The notes beneath the pieces are model-generated. The model had not been told where the DNA came from, did no database searches, and saw nothing but the letters and a program-made list of their open reading frames with translations. This document shows, one piece after another, positions 7,947-16,002 of a DNA stretch of 31,938 bases. A program made the translations under genes and the position numbers. Numbering within the stretch: the stretch's first letter is position 1; each line of letters opens with the position of its first letter. Origin of the DNA: CAYMJV01 sp964390545 (GTDB taxonomy: Bacteria > Desulfobacterota > BSN033 > UBA1163); NCBI GenBank assembly GCA_964390545.1, contig CAYMJV010000034.1, positions 1-31,938 on the forward strand, given 5' to 3'.

Positions 7947-8867
7947 TTGACTAATTCACTGAAATCACGACGCGCAATGATAAGGTTCCTGCCTATTGCT
8001 GCGGCAGCCGCAACCGGCATCTTGGTTGGCTCGGCCATGGTGGCCACACGGTTTGTCATCCATCAGACTGCTCCGGCTTCGCTGGCGCTCTTGCGCTACA
8101 CCATTGGCTTCTGTTGCCTGTTGCCACCTACCGTGCTCTCCGCGCGCGTGCGGTTTGAGTGGCGCGATTTGTTGCCAATCGGCCTGCTCGGGATCACTCA
8201 GTTCGGCATTCTGATTGCGCTGTTGAATTACGCGCTGCAATTTATTCCATCGGCGCGCGCTGCTCTAATCTTCGCCACCATGCCCTTGCTGACGATGATG
8301 TTCGCGACAGCCCTCGGACATGAGCGACTTACCTTAGTCAAAACGATGGGCGTTTTGTTGACCATTCTGGGGGTGGGTTTTGCACTTGGGGAAAAGGCGG
8401 TTCAGCGGGGTGGCGCGGCCCATGAATGGGTCGGCGAGCTGGCCGTGTTTGCAAGCGCCTTGAGCGGCGCCATTTGCAGCGTCCTGTACCGGCCCTACCT
8501 GCGCAAATATCCGACGTTGCCGTTAAGTGCTTTTGCCATGCTCGCCTCGGTCGGGTTCCTCGCGGCGCTTGCCGCTGCGGAAGGATTTTTCGGCTCCCTA
8601 CCCCACTTTACCGCGGGCGGTTGGCTGGCCGTCGTTTTCATCGGGATCAGCAGCGGTATTGGCTACTATCTCTGGCTGTGGGCTTTGAACCACACCACAC
8701 CCACAAAGGTCACCGTGTTCCTGGCGCTCAGTCCCATCACAGCGGCCGGACTGGGAGCTTTCCTTCTCGGAGAAAACATTTCAGTGATGTTATTCCTGGG
8801 GCTCGCCTGCGTCGTTTTCGGCCTATGGATCGCGCACTGGGAAGGGCACACGGCCCCCACCCCATAG
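7947..8867 (+). CDS. EamA/DMT family exporter
   Basis: This is an inner-membrane protein of about 306 residues with about ten hydrophobic helices in two EamA repeats, as expected for the 10-TMS drug/metabolite transporter family. Typical features are G-S-A-M-V-A-T-R-F in helix 1, A-S-L-A-L-L-R-Y at the start of helix 2, and the second repeat beginning near AVFASALSGAICSVLYR. The substrate is unknown; relatives export amino acids, metabolites or small toxic compounds. The TTG at 7947 directly follows GGGAG (too close), and ATG 7977 is an equally good start that would drop ten residues. It is probably co-transcribed with the MarR-GNAT regulator. Confidence 0.88.
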   Translation: MTNSLKSRRAMIRFLPIAAAAATGILVGSAMVATRFVIHQTAPASLALLRYTIGFCCLLPPTVLSARVRFEWRDLLPIGLLGITQFGILIALLNYALQFIPSARAALIFATMPLLTMMFATALGHERLTLVKTMGVLLTILGVGFALGEKAVQRGGAAHEWVGELAVFASALSGAICSVLYRPYLRKYPTLPLSAFAMLASVGFLAALAAAEGFFGSLPHFTAGGWLAVVFIGISSGIGYYLWLWALNHTTPTKVTVFLALSPITAAGLGAFLLGENISVMLFLGLACVVFGLWIAHWEGHTAPTP

Positions 8868-9013
8868 CAACAGAAGAAAATGTAAGCCAAAAAGGCGCCT
8901 CTGCGATGTCAGGCTACCTCTATCGCTCTGCACAGAAATTCGGGGACTCACCGTTACTCTATGTTTCCACAGCTTCGAAGAAGACCTTGAAAAAAGGCCT
9001 GAGAACCAGGATA

Positions 9014-10336
9014 ATGGGGTCTGTGAAAAATGAGCCGAAGATTACTGTGGGCATCATGGACCGAGTGACCGAAGTCAGCGGTCGCCTGGATGGAAATTTC
9101 TCGGTGGATGAATTGGGCCCTTCATCAGGCCGGTTTTCAGCAAAGGCAACAGCAAGGATAATCGTTTTTACCGATGAGGCCCATCGTGAAATCTGTCGTT
9201 CTAAGTTAATCAGGCTTACAGCCCATGAAGATTCTTTGTTTACACTCTTCAACGTTACCATAGGAAACCGCTTCCACTGGGAGAGGACAGAGGATCAGAC
9301 CTTTCAAGGAAGCCTAATTCTCCAGGTTCGCGACGACGGAACAATCACCGCCATCAATGAAATCTCCCTGGAGGATTATCTGATAAGTGTAATCTCTTCT
9401 GAAATGAGCAGCGCCGCTCCGATGAAATTTCTGAAGGCCCACGCGATTCTATCTCGAAGCTGGCTTCTGGCAGCGCTGGATCGAAAAAGGGAAGTGAAAG
9501 ATACGCCTAAACTGCCAGGGCAGCTTATTGGAAAAGAAGGAGAGGTGATGCGCTGGTATGACCGGCAGGACCACGACCTCTTCGATGTCTGCAGCGATGA
9601 CCACTGCCAGCGCTATCAGGGCATCTCAAAGATCTTATCCAAACAGGCCGAAGAAGCTATCCGTGAAACCCGCGGGATGGCAATGACTTACCAGGATAAA
9701 ATCTGCGATGCCAGATATTCCAAGGCCTGCGGCGGACTAACAGAAGAGTTCGACACGGCCTGGGATGGCAAAAGAATTCCATATCTCGAAAGCATCTCGG
9801 ACGCATCGATCTCTCATCGCCTAATCAGGACGGAGGAGGAGGCTCGGTGCTGGATCCTTTCGGAGCCTGAGGGCTACTGCAATACAAAAGACGAAGCTCT
9901 CCTCGAAAAGATCCTTCCTTATTCTGACCGTGAGACAAAAGGCTTTTTCCGCTGGAGGGTCGAATATTCTCGGGAAGAACTGGAAGAGATCCTGCGAGAA
10001 AAATCGGGTTTTGATTTCGGGACGCTTAAGGAAATTGCACCCCTTCTGCGTGGTCCTTCGGGCCGGATCTCCCGGTTGAAAATTGTCGGTTCGAAGAGAA
10101 GTATGGTCGTGGGAAAGGAACTCGAAATAAGGCGCTGGCTTTCCCGGAGTCACCTTTACAGCAGTGCATTCGTTGTGACAGTTGAAGGCGACCGATTTAC
10201 GTTTCATGGTGCTGGCTGGGGACATGGCGTGGGACTCTGTCAGATCGGCGCTGCTGTCATGGCAACCCGAGGGTTTTCAGCCGAGGAAATCCTGAAACAT
10301 TATTTTCGGGGAGTAAGCATTAAGAGAATCTATTGA
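9014..10336 (+). CDS. SpoIID/LytB domain protein without signal peptide
   Basis: This protein is about 440 residues long. It begins with EPKITVGIMDRVTEVSGRLDG, the usual opening of SpoIID/LytB proteins. It continues with YLISVISSEMSSAAPMKFLK (the SpoIID core with the conserved S/P-E-M), and ends with WGHGVGLCQIGA (about 402-413) and the EEILKHYFRGV tail. SpoIID is a lytic transglycosylase acting on peptidoglycan glycan strands stripped of peptides. There is no signal peptide or transmembrane helix from either start option (9014 or 8906), so the protein looks cytoplasmic, which is unusual. The frame extends upstream to 8426 only because it overlaps the GC-rich EamA gene; 9014 is chosen from domain alignment, although its ribosome-binding site is weak. 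Its neighbours (AmpG, MurU-like, AmgK-like) suggest a role in muropeptide recycling. Confidence 0.88.
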   Translation: MGSVKNEPKITVGIMDRVTEVSGRLDGNFSVDELGPSSGRFSAKATARIIVFTDEAHREICRSKLIRLTAHEDSLFTLFNVTIGNRFHWERTEDQTFQGSLILQVRDDGTITAINEISLEDYLISVISSEMSSAAPMKFLKAHAILSRSWLLAALDRKREVKDTPKLPGQLIGKEGEVMRWYDRQDHDLFDVCSDDHCQRYQGISKILSKQAEEAIRETRGMAMTYQDKICDARYSKACGGLTEEFDTAWDGKRIPYLESISDASISHRLIRTEEEARCWILSEPEGYCNTKDEALLEKILPYSDRETKGFFRWRVEYSREELEEILREKSGFDFGTLKEIAPLLRGPSGRISRLKIVGSKRSMVVGKELEIRRWLSRSHLYSSAFVVTVEGDRFTFHGAGWGHGVGLCQIGAAVMATRGFSAEEILKHYFRGVSIKRIY

Positions 10337-10355
10337 GGCCACTTATTCGCTTTAA

Positions 10356-10412
10356 CGGGTAGGGGCGACTTCACTCGCCCCTTTGAAAGGAGGCTGAAGC
10401 CTCCTCTACCCG
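10356..10412. repeat. Three-way-junction palindromic repeat
   Basis: An outer stem CGGGTAG (10356-10362) / CTACCCG (10406-10412) encloses two hairpins: AGGGGCGA (10361-10368) / TCGCCCCT (10375-10382), and AGGAGGCT (10388-10395) / AGCCTCCT (10398-10405). The first hairpin shares two bases with the outer stem. The cloverleaf shape lies between the SpoIID stop and the AmpG start, where it could stabilise or end mRNA. It looks like a REP/MITE-type dispersed element. Confidence 0.75.
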
Positions 10413-10427
10413 ACCAATATTCCAGCG

Positions 10428-11720
10428 GTGATAGATACGTCCAAACACAAACCGACATCGAGAAATCCGTGGGCATGGGTTCCATCTTTGTATGTTGCTG
10501 AGGGGATCCCTTACACCATGGCGATGACGGTTTCAGTAGTCCTCTATAAGCGCCTTGGTATCTCAAACACCGACATCGCACTTTACACGAGCTGGCTCTA
10601 CCTCCCCTGGGTCATCAAGCCTCTCTGGAGCCCCTTGGTCGACCTATTCAGAACAAAACGTTACTGGATTCTTCTGATGCAGCTCCTGGTTGGGGCGTCA
10701 CTCGCCTGCATTGCGTTCACTATCCCGGCGAGCCAATTCTTCCAGTATACCCTTGCATTCTTCTGGCTCATGGCCTTTGGCTCGGCAACCCATGACATTG
10801 CTGCCGACGGTTTCTACATGCTGGGGCTTCCGGAGGATTTTCAGGCCGCCTATGTCGGAGTGCGAGCAACCTTTTATCGCATCGCGATGATCGCGAGTCA
10901 AGGCGGACTCGTCATCTTTGCAGGCTTTCTCGAAGCAAGCGGTTATGATATCCCTAAAGCCTGGTCCTTCACCTTCTTCTTAGCCGCTGCCGTCTTGGCG
11001 GCCCTCTTTCTTTATCATTTTTTTGTTCTCCCATACCCGACTTCAGATCGTCGGGCTGTCCGCAACCCTTCGGCTTCTCTCTCTCGGGAGTTCCTCCACA
11101 CCTTTGGCCTTTTCTTTAAGAAAAAAGGCATCCTTACCGTTCTTGCTTTCTTTCTCTTCTACCGCCTCGCGGAGGCCCAGCTTATCAAGATCATTGCACC
11201 CTTTCTGCTTGACCCACGCTCAAAGGGTGGACTTGGGCTCACTACTTCAGAGGTGGGAGTCATCTACGGCACGGTGGGAGTGGTTGCGCTCTTGCTGGGA
11301 GGGCTTCTTGGCGGGTATGCCATTTACAGAAAAGGACTTAGGTTCTGGATCTGGATCATGGTCTGCGCCATCCATCTCCCTGACCTCGTCTATGTCTATC
11401 TCTCCCAAGCCATGCCTCAAAATTTGCATTTGATCAACCTCTGTGTTGCCATGGAGCAATTCGGTTATGGCTTTGGCTTTACCGCCTACACAATGTTCAT
11501 GATCATGGTATCCGAGGGAGAATACAAAACAGTCCATTATGCCATCTCCACGGGGATCATGGCCCTGGGGATGATGGTACCAGCCATGTTCAGCGGCTGG
11601 TTCCAGGAGCAGCTCGGTTATTCGAACTACTTCCTCTGGGTCATGGCTGCGACGATCCCGGGGTTCATCGTCACAGGCCTGGTGAAGATTGATCCGGAGT
11701 TTGGGAAGAAAAGAGGGTAA
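10428..11720 (+). CDS. ampG: AmpG-like muropeptide permease (MFS)
   Basis: This 430-residue inner-membrane protein has about 12 hydrophobic helices. Family features are the N-terminal PSLYVAEGIPYTMAMTVSVVLYKRLGISNTDIALYTS segment, WLYLPWVIKPLWSPLVD (the AmpG form of the loop 2-3 region), and ATHDIAADGFYM in helix 4, diagnostic of the PAT/AmpG group. AmpG carries GlcNAc-anhydroMurNAc(-peptides) from periplasm to cytoplasm with protons. The start is a GTG at 10428 right after the cloverleaf repeat, with no good Shine-Dalgarno. The MurU-like and AmgK-like genes just downstream support a recycling role. A different AmpG-family substrate (for example an acetyl-CoA transporter-like one) cannot be excluded. 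Confidence 0.86.
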   Translation: MIDTSKHKPTSRNPWAWVPSLYVAEGIPYTMAMTVSVVLYKRLGISNTDIALYTSWLYLPWVIKPLWSPLVDLFRTKRYWILLMQLLVGASLACIAFTIPASQFFQYTLAFFWLMAFGSATHDIAADGFYMLGLPEDFQAAYVGVRATFYRIAMIASQGGLVIFAGFLEASGYDIPKAWSFTFFLAAAVLAALFLYHFFVLPYPTSDRRAVRNPSASLSREFLHTFGLFFKKKGILTVLAFFLFYRLAEAQLIKIIAPFLLDPRSKGGLGLTTSEVGVIYGTVGVVALLLGGLLGGYAIYRKGLRFWIWIMVCAIHLPDLVYVYLSQAMPQNLHLINLCVAMEQFGYGFGFTAYTMFMIMVSEGEYKTVHYAISTGIMALGMMVPAMFSGWFQEQLGYSNYFLWVMAATIPGFIVTGLVKIDPEFGKKRG

Positions 11721-11969
11721 CACTTGAGCTCCTTGAAATGGAATATGGCAGGCCCCTCGGGCAGCAATGCTTCCAAAACTTTAGAATGCGGTCTTTTATG
11801 TTTTACGGCATCGAAACGGAGAATGCTATACGTACGCTGCAATGCAGTACAGCTCAACCAAGGAACCAATAAAAGGTTTCCGCTCTAAAGTTTCTCCAGC
11901 ATCTCTGCCCGATGGCCCGCCCGGGGATTTTACGGAGAGCTAAAGCGTTATGAAAGACATAAGAATCAA

Positions 11970-12677
11970 GTGAAAAAACGACGATTCAAAACAGCTTTTA
12001 TCCTGGCAGCTGGATTGGGGACACGGCTTCTTCCTCTGACGGAACGGTGTCCGAAACCGCTCCTAGGGATTGGGGGACGTCCTATCATCACCTATGCCAT
12101 GGATCATCTCCTGAATGTTGGCGTAGATCGCTTCATCGTGAACACCCATCATTTGCCGGAAGTCTACTTCGAAAAGTTCCCTGGCAAGCAATGGCGCGGG
12201 GTCCCCATGCTTTTTCGCCATGAACCAATCCTTCTGGACACTGCAGGGGGGCTCAAAAACATTGAAGATCTTCTGGACGAGGACGAGGCCATACTCTGCT
12301 ACAACGGTGATGTGATAACCGATCTCCCCTTGCAAAGGCTCTTGGAAGTTCACGAGGAGAAACGACCGGACGCAACACTTGCCCTGCGAAGCAGCGGCCC
12401 TCTTCTGAATGTGAATATTAATGAGGCTGGTGATATTTGCGATCTCCGTCACACCCTCGGAAATCCGGGGATCCAAAGCTGTCTCTTTGCCGGCATCTAT
12501 GCCGTGGAGAAGTCGTTCCTGCATTTTCTTCAAGCCGGCAAAATAGAATCTATCGTTCCCGTCTTTATCAGAAGAATCAAGGAAAGACCGGGATCGATTC
12601 GGGGAGTGATCATCGACCAAGGCGAGTGGCACGACATCGGTTCTATCGAAGCCTATGAGAGGCTGAAAGGAATGTAG
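11970..12677 (+). CDS. MurU-like sugar-1-phosphate nucleotidyltransferase
   Basis: This 235-residue cytoplasmic enzyme has the nucleotidyltransferase signature LAAGLGTRLLPLT...PKPLL (about 13-32), followed by GRPIITYAMDHL, the HHLPE segment, LLDTAGGLKN and the metal-binding CYNGDV (about 111-116). In Pseudomonas MurU makes UDP-MurNAc from MurNAc-1-phosphate and UTP, and it works with AmgK; the same pairing is seen here (the AmgK-like gene follows 48 bases on). The start is a GTG at 11970 without a clear ribosome-binding site. The alternative is a mannose-1-phosphate or heptose-1-phosphate transferase, but the adjacent kinase and the AmpG homologue favour MurNAc. The stop codon lies within the palindrome at 12674-12701. 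Confidence 0.82.
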   Translation: MKKRRFKTAFILAAGLGTRLLPLTERCPKPLLGIGGRPIITYAMDHLLNVGVDRFIVNTHHLPEVYFEKFPGKQWRGVPMLFRHEPILLDTAGGLKNIEDLLDEDEAILCYNGDVITDLPLQRLLEVHEEKRPDATLALRSSGPLLNVNINEAGDICDLRHTLGNPGIQSCLFAGIYAVEKSFLHFLQAGKIESIVPVFIRRIKERPGSIRGVIIDQGEWHDIGSIEAYERLKGM

Positions 12678-12701
12678 GGAACGCAGATCTGCGTTCCCCA
12701 C
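12674..12701. repeat. GTAGGG...CCCCAC palindrome at the MurU-like stop codon
   Basis: The core 12677-12698 is a perfect 22-base palindrome, with arms GGGAACGCAGA / TCTGCGTTCCC. With flanking GTA and CAC it becomes 28 bases with one mismatched pair. It begins inside the stop codon of the MurU-like gene and lies before the AmgK-like gene, and it shares the GTAGGG end with the elements at 10356 and 15082. Confidence 0.7.
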
Positions 12702-12725
12702 GCGTATATTTCGGAACGACGGCTG

Positions 12726-13733
12726 ATGATATTTAGAGAACACATGATCCGTTTTACACGAGAAGCTCTGGGACTTTCAGAGTCTGTCCCAATAGAACTT
12801 TCTCCACTCGAGGGGCGAGGGTCAGACCGGACTTTCTTCAGGTTAAGATGGAATCAAAAGGATTCGGCCATCCTGATCCATTACGATCCGAAGCGTGTAG
12901 AGAATACATATTACGCTGACATTGCCAAGTTTCTCCTTAGAATAGGGGTCGCGGTTCCCCGAACGATCCGTCACGATCCGGCTCGGTCTCTCATCGTTAT
13001 GGAAGATCTCGGAGATACAGACCTCTGGTCTTTCAGGAATACCACCTGGGAGACACGACGGGCGCTTTACCAAAAGACGCTTACCATTGTACACAGACTC
13101 CACTCCTTTCCCGAAAAGGACTTTCCTTCGGACCGTGTGAGACTCATGGAGAGTTTTGGTCCTGATCTCTATCGGTGGGAGCGGGATTACTTCAGAAATC
13201 ATTTTGTCAGAGATGTCTGTGGGATCGAACTTGAGCCACAATTCGAGCAGGAGCTCGAGGCAGAACTTTCGAGCCTGGCAGAACGGCTTTTAGCAACCAT
13301 CCGCTCTCTCGTGCACAGGGATCTCCAATCCCAGAACGTGATGATCCGCGACGGAGAACCCTTTCTCATCGACTTCCAGGGAATGCGTTTCGGAAGCCCG
13401 TTCTATGATCTTAGTTCGCTACTCTGCGATCCCTATGTGAATCTCTCGGACAGCAATCGTGATGAACTTTTATCCTTTTATTACGGGCTATCGAGGTGGA
13501 ATCTTGACTGGGCCACTTTCCAGAATACTTTCTGGGAAGCTTCGGTACAGCGCCTGATGCAGGCGCTCGGGGCCTATGGATTCTTAGGTCTCAAGAAAGG
13601 GCTTGAAGCTTACCTCGAGCACATCCCTTCTGGACTCCTTAATCTTCGTCTCGCAACCTCACATGTGCCAACTCTTCCCCGACTCGGTGAGCTCTCTCTA
13701 AAATGCCAGCCGACAATCGAGCGAAAGAAATAG
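12726..13733 (+). CDS. AmgK-like anomeric sugar kinase (APH fold)
   Basis: This is a 335-residue aminoglycoside-phosphotransferase-fold kinase. Visible are the N-lobe stretch LEGRGSDRTFFRLRW, the hinge-like LIVMEDLGDTDLW (about 89-101), the catalytic loop LVHRDLQSQNVMI (His197-Asp199-Asn204) and the metal-binding IDFQGMRFGSPFYDLSSLLCDPY (Asp216). AmgK phosphorylates MurNAc or GlcNAc at C1, giving the substrate of MurU, and H-R-D-L-Q-S/x-Q-N with D-F-Q is typical of that family. ATG 12726 is used; ATG 12744 is possible. It forms a pair with the MurU-like gene. Substrate specificity is inferred from the gene pair. Confidence 0.83.
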   Translation: MIFREHMIRFTREALGLSESVPIELSPLEGRGSDRTFFRLRWNQKDSAILIHYDPKRVENTYYADIAKFLLRIGVAVPRTIRHDPARSLIVMEDLGDTDLWSFRNTTWETRRALYQKTLTIVHRLHSFPEKDFPSDRVRLMESFGPDLYRWERDYFRNHFVRDVCGIELEPQFEQELEAELSSLAERLLATIRSLVHRDLQSQNVMIRDGEPFLIDFQGMRFGSPFYDLSSLLCDPYVNLSDSNRDELLSFYYGLSRWNLDWATFQNTFWEASVQRLMQALGAYGFLGLKKGLEAYLEHIPSGLLNLRLATSHVPTLPRLGELSLKCQPTIERKK

Positions 13734-13903
13734 GCCGTGAGTAGCGAGGCGTAAGAAACAAGGGGTTAAAGTTCGCGCGCACCGTTAGGCCCTATTCTGA
13801 AGTTCTCATTTCCAGGAAGTTTAAGCGTAGTGTATAATGCAAACCATAAGCAATGAGGTTTTGGCCAAAACATAGCATAAACATAATGTTGGGTTGACGA
13901 GTC

Positions 13904-14467
13904 ATGAATGCCATCACCTTCAGGCCCGCAACACTTGCTGACAGTCAAAGAATAGCTTCCTTGCACACAATTAGCTGGCGAGACGCTTATCGTGGCATTT
14001 TGCCCGCTGCGTATCTGGCGGGGCCGATTGTTGACGAGCGCGTAACCCATTGGCAGTCCCGATTGTCATCTCCAGGTGCCAATCGCCGTTACGTCCTACT
14101 GGCTGAAGTCGAGGGGACACTCATTGCCTTTGTGTGCGTATTGCTGGATGAAGAACCACGATGGGGTGCTTGCCTCGACAACCTTCATGTTCTTCCTAAA
14201 CTCAGAAACCAAGGGCTCGGTCGGCAGCTTTTCGGTAGAGCTGCACAGTGGGTGATGTCGAATGAACCAGGATGGCCGATCCATCTCTGGGTATTCGAAG
14301 CCAATGACGGGGCAAGACGGTTTTACGATGCGTTAAGCGGCGAAGTTGTTGAACGTCGTCTTAAGCGAGCACCTGGGGGAGCAGATATCCCTTTACTCCG
14401 TTATGTCTGGCGTGATCTCGAAGTGCTGTTGCGTAACTTGAAATCTGGCTCCAACGGACGCACCTAA
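13904..14467 (+). CDS. GNAT family N-acetyltransferase
   Basis: This is a 187-residue single GNAT domain. ITFRPATLADSQRIASLHTISWRDAYRGILP is the usual opening, LDNLHVLPKLRNQGLGRQLFGRA is strand 4 with the Q/R-x-x-G-x-G/A acetyl-CoA loop, and WVFEANDGARRFYDALSG is the strand 5/helix 4 segment. The acceptor substrate cannot be predicted. It interrupts the putative peptidoglycan-recycling run. Its start lacks a clear Shine-Dalgarno, and it is bordered by a GTTGGGT just before the start (about 13890-13896) and a GCCCAAC just after the stop (about 14472-14478), which look like integron recombination core sites (see findings). Confidence 0.9.
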   Translation: MNAITFRPATLADSQRIASLHTISWRDAYRGILPAAYLAGPIVDERVTHWQSRLSSPGANRRYVLLAEVEGTLIAFVCVLLDEEPRWGACLDNLHVLPKLRNQGLGRQLFGRAAQWVMSNEPGWPIHLWVFEANDGARRFYDALSGEVVERRLKRAPGGADIPLLRYVWRDLEVLLRNLKSGSNGRT

Positions 14468-14511
14468 ACGCGGCCCAACGAGCAAGACTCTCATATAATC
14501 TACTAAACAGA

Positions 14512-16002
14512 ATGAAGCCTCTCACTGTTGTCATTCCTTACAGGCCAATACCTTTTTTTGAGAAGACTCTGCTTTCACTGATGAAGTCAGCCCTGGTCGG
14601 ACGTGTCGTGATCATCAGTCAGGAACCGGTTCATTTCAAAATGGATAAGTCTCATGTTCTTGTCGCCGGACCTATTTTTTCACACGAAATACTCAGCCAG
14701 ATGATAAGTGAGATCCGAACGAACTACCTTCTTCTCTTGCCAGAGGCCCGAGAGATTGCAATCCAGCCCAAAGCCCTAGAGAGAACCCTGAAGAAAGCCG
14801 AGTCAACAAAAGCAGGCCTAGTCTATTCGGATTTCTATGACGAAAGCGAACGCGGCAGGACCCTTCATTCCCTAAATGATTATCAGCCGGGGAGCGTCCG
14901 CGATGATTTTGACTTTGGCGTCATGACCCTCTTTTCTGTTTCCGCCATCCGGAAGGCTCTGAAAAAATATGGAGCCGTATCGGAGGTAAAATTTGCCGGC
15001 CTTTACGATCTTCGCCTGAAGTTATCCATCGACCATTCTATAACTCATCTGAAGGAACCACTCTATTCCGTGATTGGGAACGTAGGGGCAATTCATGAAT
15101 TGCCCCTACAGGAAAAATTATTCGCATACCTCGATCCCCAAAATCGAGCTGTCCAGAAAGAAATGGAGGCGGTTTTCACGGACTACTTGAAGAAGATCGG
15201 GGCCTATCTTCCACCCAGCTTCAAGGAGGTCGAGCAAGCAGCAACATCCTTCCCGGTGGAAGCCTCTGTTGTCATTCCCGTCCGCAACCGAAGAGAAACA
15301 ATTGCCGAGGCCGTGAAAAGCGCTCTGTCGCAGGATGCGGATTTTCTTTTCAACGTCATCGTTGTGGACAACCACTCTACAGACGGAACAACAGCCATTC
15401 TGTCCGATCTCGCCAGTCAGTATTCTCGACTCAAGCACACTATTCCGGTGAGGACGGATCTTGCCATCGGTGGTTGCTGGAACGAGGCCCTTTACGCCCA
15501 AGATTGTGGTCGCTATGCCGTTCAACTCGATTCGGATGATCTTTACAGCAGCCCCCACACTCTACAGACGATGGTCGGCATGCTTCGTCAAGGCAGCTAT
15601 GCCATGGTGATTGGTTCCTATACCCCGGTAGATTCCAACTTGAAGGAAATCCCCCCAGGTCTTATCGACCATCGCGAGTGGACGGATGAGAATGGTCACA
15701 ATAATGTGTTACGCATTAACGGGCTCGGTGCCCCGCGGGCTTTCAACACGAGCCTCATGCGTGAGATCAGATTTCTCAATGTGAGTTACGGTGAGGATTA
15801 CGCAGCAGCACTGCGAATCTGTCGGGAATACCGAATAGGAAGAATCTATGAAAGCCTCTACCTCTGCAGACGCTGGTCGGGTAACAGCGATGCAGGGCTC
15901 AATATAGAAGAGGCAAACCGTAACGATGCCTTCAAGGATAAAATCCGAACTGAAGAAATTCTTGAAAGACAAAAGATGATAAGAGAAAGGGAGCTGGAAT
16001 AA
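14512..16002 (+). CDS. Two-domain GT-A fold glycosyltransferase
   Basis: This 496-residue, apparently cytoplasmic protein has a C-terminal half (about 245-460) that is a standard family-2 glycosyltransferase: ASVVIPVRNRRETIAEAVKS, VIVVDNHSTDGT, GGCWNEAL and the metal-binding QLDSDDLY. The N-terminal half starts MKPLTVVIPYRPIPFFEKTL and looks like a second, degenerate GT-A domain with YSDFYDES in the acidic position. Donor and acceptor are unknown. Between the two halves, at about residues 191-200, a perfect 28-base palindrome is translated as VGAIHELPL. The stop codon falls within another inverted repeat (15996-16070). Its position in the recycling cluster suggests a role with amino-sugar nucleotides, but this is inference. 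Confidence 0.86.
   Translation: MKPLTVVIPYRPIPFFEKTLLSLMKSALVGRVVIISQEPVHFKMDKSHVLVAGPIFSHEILSQMISEIRTNYLLLLPEAREIAIQPKALERTLKKAESTKAGLVYSDFYDESERGRTLHSLNDYQPGSVRDDFDFGVMTLFSVSAIRKALKKYGAVSEVKFAGLYDLRLKLSIDHSITHLKEPLYSVIGNVGAIHELPLQEKLFAYLDPQNRAVQKEMEAVFTDYLKKIGAYLPPSFKEVEQAATSFPVEASVVIPVRNRRETIAEAVKSALSQDADFLFNVIVVDNHSTDGTTAILSDLASQYSRLKHTIPVRTDLAIGGCWNEALYAQDCGRYAVQLDSDDLYSSPHTLQTMVGMLRQGSYAMVIGSYTPVDSNLKEIPPGLIDHREWTDENGHNNVLRINGLGAPRAFNTSLMREIRFLNVSYGEDYAAALRICREYRIGRIYESLYLCRRWSGNSDAGLNIEEANRNDAFKDKIRTEEILERQKMIRERELE
15082..15109. repeat. Perfect 28-base palindrome inserted in frame in the glycosyltransferase
   Basis: The arms are GTAGGGGCAATTCA and TGAATTGCCCCTAC with no loop. It keeps the reading frame open and encodes most of VGAIHELPL. 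I recall this peptide from translated dispersed repeats in other bacteria. It has the same GTAGGGG end as the elements at 10356 and 12674. Confidence 0.85.

Noticed and set aside
8426..9013. Upstream extension of the SpoIID reading frame
   Set aside because: It overlaps the EamA gene in another frame, its translation is Arg/His-rich like a shadow of GC-rich coding DNA, and the SpoIID domain begins after 9014.
11721..11969. Possible coding remnant between the AmpG and MurU-like genes
   Set aside because: Frames are short, broken by stops and match no family I recognise.
11950..11973. Seven-codon frame overlapping the MurU-like start
   Set aside because: Too short to be supported as a leader peptide; it has no regulatory hairpin or convincing ribosome-binding site.
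11970..13733. GDP-mannose or heptose activation pair instead of AmgK/MurU
   Set aside because: Possible by fold, but the adjoining AmpG homologue and the nearby DUF1460 and SpoIID genes make MurNAc recycling the better reading; kept as an alternative only.
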